Source of the DNA: Tropicibacter oceani | GTDB lineage: Bacteria; Pseudomonadota; Alphaproteobacteria; Rhodobacterales; Rhodobacteraceae | DNA: 64,000 nt | Assembly: GCF_029958925.1 (NCBI RefSeq) | Contig: NZ_CP124616.1 | Location: 1-64,000 of the forward strand | Reading direction: 5' to 3' | Shown: piece by piece, positions 1-7,466 of the stretch | How positions within the stretch are numbered: the stretch's first letter is position 1 | Layout of the letters: the number at the start of each line of letters is the position of its first letter | The notes under the pieces: generated by a model | What the model was told of the DNA's origin: nothing | The model's database searches: none | The model's input: only the letters and a program-made list of their open reading frames with translations | Program-made: the position numbers and the translations under genes

Positions 1-93
1 CGACCTCAGAGGCAGTGCAGCAATTCTGTGATATGTTGCCTTGTCAACGTCGGGTTGTCGTTGTGGAGGGCATGGCGGATCGGAGGATCAGTC

Positions 94-726
94 ATGGAAA
101 CACCAAACCTACCAGCCATTCGCGCGCTAAGACCCGCATGGAACAAGGGACGTATCGTTGGCCAGAAACGACCACTGAAACCAAAACACGTCTGGGCGAT
201 CCGCGTCAGACTTGAACTTGCGGAGAACCATCGAGACCTCGCGTTGTTCAACATGGCGATCGACAGCAAACTGCGTGGATGTGACCTAGTGAGGATGAAA
301 GTTGTCGATGTCATGTCGTCTGGTCAGATCAAAGAACGGGCATCGGTGCTTCAAAGCAAAACACAGAAGCCCGTTCGATTTGAGATATCAGAAGGTACGC
401 GCGCTTCGGTCGAAAAGTGGATGGAAGACGAGCTCATGGTCGGGTCCGAGTATCTTTGGCCAGGCCGGTTTCACGAACGCCTTCACATTTCCGCCCGCCA
501 ATATGCCCGCATTGTCCGGGACTGGGTCACATCAATTGGCCTAGAAGCCAGCGCATATGGCACGCATTCGATGAGGCGGACGAAGGTGACGCAGATTTAC
601 AAGAAGACGGGCAATCTTCGTGCCGTTCAGCTTCTCCTTGGACACACCAAGATGGACAGCACAGTCCGGTACTTGGGCGTCGAACTTGAGGATGCCTTGG
701 CGATTGCGGAAGCTATTGAAATCTAG
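94..726 (+). CDS. Tyrosine recombinase/integrase (phage integrase family), 210 aa
   Basis: Site-specific tyrosine recombinase, probably the enzyme that moves or once moved the adjoining island. The start at 94 is chosen because a GGAGG sits 7 bases upstream; an upstream in-frame start lacks this. All catalytic positions of the family are visible: Arg61 in the DSKLRGCDLV box, His158 and Arg161 in HSMRR, His184 in LLGHTK and the nucleophile Tyr193 in STVRYLGV. At 210 aa it is essentially a catalytic domain with no arm-binding N-terminal domain, like the short solitary integrases of proteobacterial islands. It faces away from the minus-strand defence-type genes. No att site could be identified, because only one end of the island may lie in this window. 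Confidence 0.9.
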   Translation: METPNLPAIRALRPAWNKGRIVGQKRPLKPKHVWAIRVRLELAENHRDLALFNMAIDSKLRGCDLVRMKVVDVMSSGQIKERASVLQSKTQKPVRFEISEGTRASVEKWMEDELMVGSEYLWPGRFHERLHISARQYARIVRDWVTSIGLEASAYGTHSMRRTKVTQIYKKTGNLRAVQLLLGHTKMDSTVRYLGVELEDALAIAEAIEI

Positions 727-732
727 ACTGAA

Positions 733-754
733 GGGCCGTTCGAGAGGACGGCCC
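733..754 (+). terminator. Hairpin after the integrase gene
   Basis: A perfect 7-bp inverted repeat (GGGCCGT at 733-739, ACGGCCC at 748-754, 8-base loop) lies six bases after the integrase stop. No T-run follows, so it is terminator-like rather than a textbook intrinsic terminator. Confidence 0.4.
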
Positions 755-876
755 AAAGCGGACATCCGCTACTTAATTCCTCGCTGTGGCGCGGCTTCCG
801 GTAAGCAGACATTAGCACAGATGCGTAGCAATTGATGTCTGGCCGACATTGAACAAGCTCCGATGGTCCTGTGCTT

Positions 877-1365
877 TCAGTCAAATTTCGGATAGTATCT
901 CCATCCACCGTTGATTTCAGCACGGCTCAGTTTTCTAAAGCCACCGGGCCAATTGGCCATCGCGAACTTAAGCGCCTCAAGTGTGTAGGGAATATGTACG
1001 ACGCAGCCCTTGTCCCGAATGATTGCTGGGCACCTTGCGTCATCCTGCCCATTTTTCTTGCTTAGATTCGCAGCAATTATCGGCAGCCCCAACTCTAGAG
1101 CTAACTCCAATTCCCATCGGACGAATTTGTACAAATTCTTAGTTTTATCGCCGACAAGTACCACAACGGCTGTAGACTGTCTCATCCTCTCTCGGAGCTT
1201 GGACTTAACATACTCCTCATTCTGGGCGCGGCTTGTCATCGTGTCCAAATCGTGGGCGTTCTGGTATTTAAAATCGATGTTCCGGTTTGCTGTCCAGCCG
1301 TTCATGTAGCGGTATGCCCAACCGTCATTATCGCCGTCAAATACTATGTACGCTGCTCCGGGCAT
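877..1365 (-). CDS. ThsB-like TIR domain protein (MTH538/DUF1863 type), 162 aa
   Basis: Small stand-alone TIR-fold protein of the Thoeris ThsB/MTH538 type (PF08937-like). The pattern runs YIVFDGDNDGWAYRYMNGW at the N-terminus, a helix ending in STAVVVLVGDKT (about residues 64-75), and then FVRWELELALELGLPII with the putative catalytic Glu85. In Thoeris, such proteins make a cyclic ADP-ribose-type signal from NAD+ after infection, which activates a partner effector. The start has AAGGAGA about 9 bases upstream. It is the last gene of the minus-strand block, 45 bp after the CAP12-like gene, so it is probably co-transcribed. No SIR2/ThsA effector is visible nearby. Fold assignment is firm; the partner and product are inference. 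Confidence 0.75.
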   Translation of the reverse strand: MPGAAYIVFDGDNDGWAYRYMNGWTANRNIDFKYQNAHDLDTMTSRAQNEEYVKSKLRERMRQSTAVVVLVGDKTKNLYKFVRWELELALELGLPIIAANLSKKNGQDDARCPAIIRDKGCVVHIPYTLEALKFAMANWPGGFRKLSRAEINGGWRYYPKFD

Positions 1366-1410
1366 CTTTTTGGTCTCCTTCAGTCTAAATGCCTAACCCA
1401 CCCAAGGGGA

Positions 1411-2613
1411 CTACGTCATGATTTCGTTCCAATCGACCTCGAAACCAGCCTCTTTGAGCTCTTTTCCTAGAGCTTGTTGCCATGCCCCGGCCCCATCAAG
1501 CTGAATATACACCACTCCACCAAAATCAGATGGAACTTCCACATCGCCTTGCTTGAAAACGGCCACACGCGAACGGCCAAGTTTTCCGACGAAGTAACCT
1601 AGCTCCAATATCACGTTTTGGCGCGCACGCGGCTGCGTGTTTCCGTCCATTGGTCCGCCCACATCATCAGGCGTCAGTAAGACTACAGCAAATCCAACAT
1701 CGCTATTGGCTTCGATCTTTTCGATCACGGTACGATTTCCGCTTGCTTGTTCGTGCAAAATGATCGGTTCGAAATCTAGGCGAGACAGAAATCTCGCCAT
1801 CTTCTCTTTGGCGGCTTCGCTATGGCCGTGAACAACAAACACTTTACGTGCCGTCGATGCTGTTCGTTCGGGGATGGTGGTTAACTCCACTATGCCAGTC
1901 TCTTGTTTTACGTGGTCGATGAAGTCGCGACCAAATGGTACGAAAACTTGCGCCACCATACCTTGAAGTTCAGGTGTAATCTTTCGACCACCGCTGTTGT
2001 AAAAGGTATGAGCGAAGTCGATGGCTCGATCAGGTTTGTCCGCGAACCAGTGCGCTAGTGCAATTGTCATGCCGAGCTCTTCGCGTGGGTCAACTGGCCA
2101 GTCTAGTTCCGCACTGCCAACCATACCACCTTGTGTGGCTTCTCCAGCGGTCAGCCATGCGTCCAAGTCCACCAGCCCAACCAGCTCGTCCGACAATTCA
2201 ACAACTTCATCGGACTTGAGCAGACTGGACAGCTTCTTAATGTGACGATCGAAAGTGTTCATGTCTGCCCACTTCAAGTCATCAATCGTGTTTTCGATCT
2301 TTCGAAAAATTGTACCGTCCATGCGCTCATTTTCCTCTCGCCTGTCTCCGGCCATTGTCCGCGCCTTTGCAGCGCGCTGTTCAATCTGTTCTCTCAAGTT
2401 GCCTTTAATTCCATCAGTCAGCTCTCTAACCATTGGATTGCGAGAGTAGGCCGCGATACTTGCGTCTACCGCGCCTTCCATCTTTGTAATGGCGGCTTGA
2501 ATGCTTCCAGGTTGGTTGGGATCGAATTCAACAGTCGCCAAACTGCCGTCGAGGCGTGCAAGCGCTTTCTGCGCCTGATCGAGTTCTTTAAGAAGTTTGT
2601 CCAACCCCTGCAT
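1411..2613 (-). CDS. TIR-like (CAP12/Pycsar effector type) protein with helical N-terminus, 400 aa
   Basis: The C-terminal part (residues about 257-375) is a TIR-like nucleotide-binding domain of the PF10137/CAP12 type: it begins KVFVVHGHSEAAKEKMARFL, continues with FAVVLLTPDDVGG, and has the characteristic RARQNVILELGYFVGKLGR helix with its acidic residue. Relatives act as NAD+-depleting effectors in cyclic-nucleotide defence (CBASS, Pycsar). Residues 1-256 are mostly helical and of unknown function; they could sense a ligand or a phage product. The start at 2613 is chosen because AGGAGGTG lies 6 bases upstream; an in-frame GTG at 2628 overlaps that site and is unlikely. It lies 112 bp downstream of the SLATT gene and 45 bp upstream of the ThsB-like gene. 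No cyclase is encoded beside it, so the trigger is unknown. Confidence 0.75.
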   Translation of the reverse strand: MQGLDKLLKELDQAQKALARLDGSLATVEFDPNQPGSIQAAITKMEGAVDASIAAYSRNPMVRELTDGIKGNLREQIEQRAAKARTMAGDRREENERMDGTIFRKIENTIDDLKWADMNTFDRHIKKLSSLLKSDEVVELSDELVGLVDLDAWLTAGEATQGGMVGSAELDWPVDPREELGMTIALAHWFADKPDRAIDFAHTFYNSGGRKITPELQGMVAQVFVPFGRDFIDHVKQETGIVELTTIPERTASTARKVFVVHGHSEAAKEKMARFLSRLDFEPIILHEQASGNRTVIEKIEANSDVGFAVVLLTPDDVGGPMDGNTQPRARQNVILELGYFVGKLGRSRVAVFKQGDVEVPSDFGGVVYIQLDGAGAWQQALGKELKEAGFEVDWNEIMT

Positions 2614-2725
2614 TGCCACCTCCTGCACCCGTCCAATAGTCTTGTTTGTTTGGCGCGATCAGAAAGCTGCTGATCTTGCCGTTCTATCTCTTCCAGCGGA
2701 AGCTCAAAACTTGTTCCTGAAGCGT

Positions 2726-3601
2726 TTAGGTTGCATCCCGCCTAGCGACCCACTGTGTATGTTCTCTCGAAAATGCTAGCTCCGCTTCATTGATGAAGTC
2801 AGAGAGTGCTTCCTCTGTTTGCACTGACTCCGAGTTGCCGCGAATAATTCCGATCTCGTGGGCAGTGAGATTGTAACTCGCCATCAACTCGCCATGCCGT
2901 TTCATTTGCAGCCAGCCGAGGGCCGAGGTCACAATGACAATCAGAGGGTCGAATGCGAGCGTTGCCCAAGGAAGACCCAACCGCTCCGCATTCAGCGCCA
3001 TCGCTGCAATGACGTACAGGGAGATGATGGCCGTGAACCAACATGTAAGGGCATTCTTGTTTGCCTTCGACTTCTTAGAGTACCATGTCCGCTGATTATC
3101 AATTCTGTTTTTGACGTAGTATTCCATCCGCTGATCGAGCGACAATTTCCTGATCTCGTCCATCGATTCAGTGACCTGCTCCGTCACCGGAGTTTCAAGG
3201 TTTGCCGCAATATGCCTGTTGGCTTTTAATATGTCTTTTAGGAGGTTTCTGAAATTTGCCTTCGGAATCGCAATGCTGCTCGTATCCTCAAACGGATGCG
3301 CACGCATTGAAAATCGCCATGTAGACGTCTTGACCGATTCAGCAAGCGCGCGACAGCGGTACCAGTCTTGATCTAGCCGCTTGAAAATTTTGAATACGAA
3401 AAGACCCGCCAGCACGACCAGCAGCAACGTAATGATGAGCGGGTTGATCCCGGACATCCCACGCGTGGCGCTTGCCACGCTGACGCAGAACAGCAGGAAG
3501 TATTCCAGCCTAATCGTTCTCAGGAATCGACGCTGTGCTTTGATCGAGCCGTTGTTCGCGCTGTCGTATAGCGCTGGGTATTCAAGATCGGGCGCGCTCA
3601 A
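2726..3601 (-). CDS. Tandem SLATT/DUF4231-type membrane protein (predicted pore effector), 291 aa
   Basis: Four predicted membrane helices in two pairs: about residues 32-47 and 53-72, then about 185-203 and 212-232. Each pair is followed by a cytoplasmic helical segment. The N-terminal half (YPALYDSANNGSIKAQRRFL, later DWYRCRALAESVKTSTWRF) fits DUF4231/SLATT_3, and the second half (NRIDNQRTWYSKKSKANK) fits SLATT_1. SLATT proteins are predicted two-helix effectors of nucleotide-triggered immune systems that permeabilise the inner membrane. The start is taken as TTG at 3601, inside a TTGA overlap with the TIR stop, with AAGG upstream. A longer frame reading into the TIR gene is rejected. Coupling to the TIR gene suggests signal producer plus membrane effector; that is inference. 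Confidence 0.75.
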   Translation of the reverse strand: MSAPDLEYPALYDSANNGSIKAQRRFLRTIRLEYFLLFCVSVASATRGMSGINPLIITLLLVVLAGLFVFKIFKRLDQDWYRCRALAESVKTSTWRFSMRAHPFEDTSSIAIPKANFRNLLKDILKANRHIAANLETPVTEQVTESMDEIRKLSLDQRMEYYVKNRIDNQRTWYSKKSKANKNALTCWFTAIISLYVIAAMALNAERLGLPWATLAFDPLIVIVTSALGWLQMKRHGELMASYNLTAHEIGIIRGNSESVQTEEALSDFINEAELAFSREHTQWVARRDAT

Positions 3602-3993
3602 GTGATCTGCCTTATGCCTGCAACGATGGAGTCCGAGTTCCAGTTCACCACCAAATCGGATGCCTGAGCAACCGCGACCGGCATGACCTGCGCTCCGCGC
3701 GGGCGCACACCAAGCACCGGTTTGTTGATGCTGTTTGCGAAGTCCATCTCGAACTTGATCCAGTCGCTGTGGTTGGCCCACATCCCGCCGATGATGATCA
3801 CGCAGTTGACCGGACGAATTTGACTGCGCAGCTCTTCTTCCATCTTGTACCGCGCCATAGGCCCAAAAGCCTTAGTTTCTGGTACGGAGTAATTGGTAAA
3901 GTTGAAATACGGGCGATTGTTAAGCAAGTTCACCATCGCATTGTAGCGTTCGCTGTATGACCACGAATGGCTGATAAAGAGCCGAGTCGACAT
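3598..3993 (-). CDS. TIR domain protein (ThsB-like), coupled to the SLATT gene, 131 aa
   Basis: Minimal TIR-like protein, essentially one domain. It opens with RLFISHSWSYSERYNAMVNL, has a CVIIIGGMW strand/loop near residue 64, and then DWIKFEMDFANSINKPVLGV, where Glu82 occupies the catalytic-glutamate position of ThsB-type TIRs. Expected activity is NAD+ processing to a signal molecule or plain NAD+ hydrolysis. AAAGG lies 6-7 bases before the ATG. Its stop codon overlaps the start of the SLATT membrane gene (TTGA), a strong sign of translational coupling and a shared role. It differs clearly in sequence from the second TIR gene at 877-1365, so this is not a recent duplication. Confidence 0.78.
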   Translation of the reverse strand: MSTRLFISHSWSYSERYNAMVNLLNNRPYFNFTNYSVPETKAFGPMARYKMEEELRSQIRPVNCVIIIGGMWANHSDWIKFEMDFANSINKPVLGVRPRGAQVMPVAVAQASDLVVNWNSDSIVAGIRQIT

Positions 3994-4176
3994 TTAGTAC
4001 CTTTCACATGTGGGAATCCCAACTTGTTGTTAGCATAAGGCGAACTAAAGGGGAACATACTTAAGAATCTGTAGTTGCGTATCGTTGTTGATTGAGCAGC
4101 TCATTGCACTGGTCACTGGCTGTGGCGCCGGCCGTGACTCATGAAAGTCATTCTCGTCTTTAGAGCAGGCGTGTTT
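3994..4176. other. Intergenic 183 bp upstream of the TIR-SLATT pair
   Basis: A+T-rich spacer between the TPR-type gene and the TIR-SLATT pair, large enough for a separate promoter for the pair. I see no convincing intrinsic terminator or clear -35/-10 pair. Confidence 0.4.
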
Positions 4177-5418
4177 CTATCCTTCAGGTTTGTGTACTTT
4201 CAATACCTTGTCTTTCTCAGTTTGATAGGTTTCTTGCTGCCAATCAGCTGGTTTCTGTTCGAAGAACAACGTTTCAAACTTCTGGGCGTCCACGTTCTGC
4301 CCCAGAGCAAATAAGCAGTTTGCGAGAGTGGCATACACCCAGACTTGATCCGAGCGTTCTGCAAACTCTGCACTGTCCGCTACTGACAACAATTCTTCGA
4401 CGATAGTCGTTCGTATCTTCTTAGCGGTCATGCGATCGTACAGAGCTTCGTTTTCGTCTTCTTGTAGTCCTGCCCGAACCTCGATGCAGGTGGCCGCATT
4501 TTCCCCGTTATAATAGTCGCCTCTGAGTTCGAAACCCTTTTCATAGTACTGTATTGCTTGGTCCAGCGTCGCTGGATCATCGTTATGACTCCACAGCCTC
4601 TTATAGATTGCACCACTCAGGCCAAGGGTTTCTGGATCATTAGACTTTTCCGGTTCCAACGGCTCCAAGATCGTTAGCGCACGCATCAAGGCCAACGGCT
4701 CTGAAGGCTGCTTAGATTTGTAGGTGTGCAAAGCGGTTTGTTGTCGGAGATATGGGTTCTGGGGTCGCATCTCCAGCAGCGCCTTGAACTTCTTTGCTGC
4801 CGTCAAGTGGTCCGACGCATCCGCAGCTTCTTCAGCCTTCGTCAGAAGAGTCGAAAACTTCTCTTGAGCTTCTTCGGCGTCGACCAAAACCTTTTCAAAC
4901 TCTTCATCTGTGAAAGTCGGTTGGCGTAAGAATGGGATGTACGTGTAGACTGGACTATCCGGACGCGGGTTCTCAGAGATGTCGCCAATTAAGGCTCCAA
5001 GATCGGCCTGAGCTCTCTTGGCTTCACGGCTACCTATATCTTCGCCAAGGTGTTCATACATAAATGTGGCTGTGTGATCCAAGTCGAAGTGCAGTTTCCC
5101 TTGTTTCTCCTTCATCACAATAGTTGAGAATGGGCGCAATGCGTGTCGCACGCCAAGTTCGTAAACTGCATTCACATTTCCGGTTGAAATGTCTGCGACC
5201 ACCAAGTCTGCTCGCAGAAGCATCTCGTACATTCGAACATCTATCACACCAGAGTGTAAAATCTCGTTGGCCCTGATGCATCGATAACCGCTTGTCTCAA
5301 CCGCAGGCTGAATTATTGCCTCGTAAGTCGCATCCAGATCAAGAAGACGGCCAGATTCATAGTCGGTCTTTTTTCCAAACCCCATCACTACAAAGCAAAT
5401 CTTTTGAGCGTCGCCCAT
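4177..5418 (-). CDS. DRHyd/TIR-like plus TPR (TRAFs-binding/TPR-S type) signalling protein, 413 aa
   Basis: Two-part protein. Residues about 6-130 form a nucleoside-2-deoxyribosyltransferase-like/TIR-like domain: ICFVVMGFGKK, then LLRADLVVADISTGNVNAVYELGVRHAL, with Glu87 in the family's N-x-N-x-x-YELG motif. Residues about 200-400 form helical repeats (KKFKALLEMRPQNPYLRQQTAL; ALTILEPLEP; IQYYEKGFELRGDYYNGENAA) matching bacterial 'TRAFs-binding domain' TPR-S proteins, which are predicted ligand sensors in conflict systems. The start is set at 5418 because family members begin just before the (I/V)CFVVMGFG motif; the ribosome site there is weak and a longer frame reaches 5589. It is the most upstream gene of the minus-strand A+T-rich block. 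Confidence 0.65.
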   Translation of the reverse strand: MGDAQKICFVVMGFGKKTDYESGRLLDLDATYEAIIQPAVETSGYRCIRANEILHSGVIDVRMYEMLLRADLVVADISTGNVNAVYELGVRHALRPFSTIVMKEKQGKLHFDLDHTATFMYEHLGEDIGSREAKRAQADLGALIGDISENPRPDSPVYTYIPFLRQPTFTDEEFEKVLVDAEEAQEKFSTLLTKAEEAADASDHLTAAKKFKALLEMRPQNPYLRQQTALHTYKSKQPSEPLALMRALTILEPLEPEKSNDPETLGLSGAIYKRLWSHNDDPATLDQAIQYYEKGFELRGDYYNGENAATCIEVRAGLQEDENEALYDRMTAKKIRTTIVEELLSVADSAEFAERSDQVWVYATLANCLFALGQNVDAQKFETLFFEQKPADWQQETYQTEKDKVLKVHKPEG

Positions 5419-5698
5419 AACAAAAGCACCTATTATTCGATTGAGGCTATCGTAAAGGTTGAGTGGCTGCCAAAGCAATCGATATGTCGGGTTCGGCCGC
5501 TTCAATCGAAGGTCTGCTTTGGTGATCACAGGAAGCCCCCGCTGCTTTGCAGCGAATTCACACTTCCCGCCCTCTGTGCCGATCACCATGCAGCAGTGGA
5601 ATGGACCTGCCGGATTGACCGCTCCTGCGACATGGTCGGGGCGCTTTCACGCCTGCGGCGAACTTCCAGTAACCGCCCCCGATACGACACTCTTAGTT
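5419..5698. other. 280-bp segment between the TPR-type gene and the small AAA-linked gene
   Basis: No recognisable gene. An open minus-strand extension of the TPR-type gene runs to 5589 but has no family-like sequence. Base composition rises in G+C toward the right, so two island pieces of different origin may meet here. Confidence 0.35.
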
Positions 5699-5956
5699 TC
5701 AATCGTCCTCACTTGTGTCGACAGGCATCACCGACTTGCGTGCGATCGACATCCACCACCATTCACCGGACCCATCGCGCTTTCGAATGCCGATCTTGTC
5801 GAGCCGCAGGTTTCGGAAAGCAAGATTTTCCTTCTGGAGGTCCGCCGCGGAGATCTCTCCCCGCGCCAGCCGTTCTTCATCGCGCTCCCTGGAGCGCGCC
5901 TTTTGCTTCTGCCGTTCCGCAAAGCTAAAATATCGGTTTTCTTCATCGTCAGCCAT
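5699..5956 (-). CDS. Small highly charged hypothetical protein, 85 aa
   Basis: Unrecognised soluble protein. Residues 10-40 are rich in Arg, Lys and Glu and probably one long helix (FAERQKQKARSRERDEERLA). It has a WWW cluster near residue 65 and an acidic tail (TSEDD). The start at 5956 places AAGGA 8 bases upstream; an ATG three codons earlier (5965) is also possible. It follows the AAA+ gene by about 70 bp on the same strand and probably forms an operon with it, perhaps as an adaptor or substrate-recognition partner. The function is not known. Confidence 0.5.
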   Translation of the reverse strand: MADDEENRYFSFAERQKQKARSRERDEERLARGEISAADLQKENLAFRNLRLDKIGIRKRDGSGEWWWMSIARKSVMPVDTSEDD

Positions 5957-6025
5957 CTCATCCATCCTTTTCCCAAGACCCCGACGCCCTTGAGCTGCCG
6001 CCGGAACCTATCATCATCTGGAACA

Positions 6026-7075
6026 TCAGTGCAGCACCGGCTGGTGGAAGGTCACCTCAACGGCATCCAGCAGCCGGAGGACGTTCCGGAGACTGAGCAG
6101 CTGCGGCTGCCTGATGGCGTCGATTACCTCTTGAACGGCGTCTACGGCATCCATCGGCAGGCCCCGTCTGGCTCCTTCCCGAGCAGCAAAGCCCTTCAGG
6201 TGATCGAGCGACAAGGACGGCAGTTCCAGTGGTGGGCAGCGGCTCAGGAACGGCTGCGTGAGCCCCTGCAGGCTGTTGGCGGTCAGAACCCAGATGATCC
6301 AGGACATGTCGAATTTCACCCGGAAGTATGGGCACGCCCAACCTTGGGCCGTAGTTCTCTCCAGCAGGGGCAGGAGGCCTTCGGCCAGATCGAAGGATCG
6401 CCCACTCGTCGACTGCGGTGACCCAGCCTTGTCGATCTCATCAACCACGATGACAGGGTTGGCGATCTTGGACGCCATGACGGATTGAACGGCCTTGCCC
6501 GGCTCGGCGCTCGACCAGCCACGCTGTGAGCCGCTCACCACGAATGAGGCCGGTTCGCTAGTTGCTTCGATGGTTGTGGTCGGAACCCCGATGTGTTCCC
6601 CCAAGAGACGGGCCCAATGGCTCTTGCCGATCCCCGGTGGACCAAGCAAGAGCAGTGGCGATATGCGTGGCCCCGCATCACCCCGGCGCACTGACGAGCG
6701 AAGGTCATGCCAGACCCGCTCTGTCGCAGCAGCCATCCAGGGCATCTCGGTGTGCAGGGCGCTCGCGATCTCGTCCGCCTGATGCTCGCTCTTGATTTCG
6801 ATGAGATCGACGCCACCGCGGAAAGCTTCCATCTTCTCGCGATCACTGCGGTCAAGGTGTCCCATGCCGGACGCGCGATGGACGGCCTCGAAGTACGCGA
6901 CGACCCGGCGTTCGATCTTGTCGCGGTCTTCAGCAGGGATGTGCCTCAGGGAGCGCGCCGGATGTCGCTCGGCACGAAAGTTCGCGAGAAACTTTTTCAG
7001 GCGGTCTTCGACTTCGTACCTCTCCGGGGCTCCCAGGCGGCGGAAGTTGACGTCGGCGAAACGTATCTTGGGCAT
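6026..7075 (-). CDS. AAA+ ATPase (Lon-ATPase-like, no protease domain), 349 aa
   Basis: AAA+ ATPase with Walker A GPPGIGKSHWA near the middle, Walker B PVIVVDEIDKAG, a sensor-1-like WVLTANSLQGL and an arginine-finger region FLSRCPPLEL, followed by a helical lid. The arrangement resembles the ATPase core of Lon, but no catalytic Ser-Lys protease domain follows. About 140 residues precede Walker A and are of unknown role (MPKIRFADVNFRRLG onward). The start at 7075 has AAGGAG 6 bases upstream; longer frames to 7342 cross the intergenic region and are rejected. It pairs with the small charged gene downstream. A mobile-island remodelling or defence ATPase is plausible. Confidence 0.75.
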   Translation of the reverse strand: MPKIRFADVNFRRLGAPERYEVEDRLKKFLANFRAERHPARSLRHIPAEDRDKIERRVVAYFEAVHRASGMGHLDRSDREKMEAFRGGVDLIEIKSEHQADEIASALHTEMPWMAAATERVWHDLRSSVRRGDAGPRISPLLLLGPPGIGKSHWARLLGEHIGVPTTTIEATSEPASFVVSGSQRGWSSAEPGKAVQSVMASKIANPVIVVDEIDKAGSPQSTSGRSFDLAEGLLPLLERTTAQGWACPYFRVKFDMSWIIWVLTANSLQGLTQPFLSRCPPLELPSLSLDHLKGFAAREGARRGLPMDAVDAVQEVIDAIRQPQLLSLRNVLRLLDAVEVTFHQPVLH

Positions 7076-7280
7076 TGGACTCCTTTCTTCCCCGAACCGA
7101 GCGAGATCGCGCAGGTCAGGAACAGCAGCGACGCTGCGATTGGCATGTGTAGGAGGGTCCGGACCCTTGGGAACGAAATGAGAACAAAGAGCGGCCGCCG
7201 TCAATCTCCCAGCCGAGGCTGCGTGCGGCCCAGGCTGCGCCATGGCGATGACAGGCCAGATTTCACGTAAGTCATTGAAA

Positions 7281-7316
7281 AACAAAAAGACCATCGGCAA
7301 CCCCTGTTGCCGATGG
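7281..7316 (-). terminator. Rho-independent terminator, minus strand
   Basis: A perfect 11-bp stem (CCATCGGCAAC at 7291-7301 with GTTGCCGATGG at 7306-7316, 4-base loop) is followed, on the minus strand, by TCTTTTTGTTTTT. It would stop transcription entering the island from the core side. No complete gene ends directly before it, only the 35-codon remnant. Confidence 0.8.
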
Positions 7317-7358
7317 CCATTCTTAACCTGTGTAAAGGTCAATTTTCCTGGGAAAAGG

Positions 7359-7466
7359 TCACATTATGCTGCGTCCGACAACAAGGTTCTCGCGCCAATG
7401 GGCGTGAAAGGCCTCTTCCATGCCCAGTTTGATCTTGCCTTTGAAAAACGCGCAGCGAATGAACAT
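7359..7466 (-). pseudogene. 35-codon gene remnant at the island/core junction
   Basis: A short frame beginning MFIRCAFFKGKIKLGMEEAF and ending GRSIM. The opening looks like the N-terminus of a small dimeric alpha/beta-barrel (EthD-like) protein, which would normally be about 100 aa. The frame stops shortly after residue 30, where the junction-type repeats begin. I read it as the left end of a gene cut off when the island (or an insertion sequence) entered. The family assignment is tentative, and it could be a chance frame. Confidence 0.35.

Noticed and set aside
756-852. Three degenerate copies of a (G)GC(G/A)GACAT motif after the integrase, as possible att or recombinase sites
   Set aside because: The copies are too short and too different to claim, and no matching copy was found elsewhere in the window.
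3602-3781. A longer SLATT protein overlapping the TIR gene
   Set aside because: The extra N-terminus is the TIR gene read in another frame; the coupled TTG start gives the normal family N-terminus.
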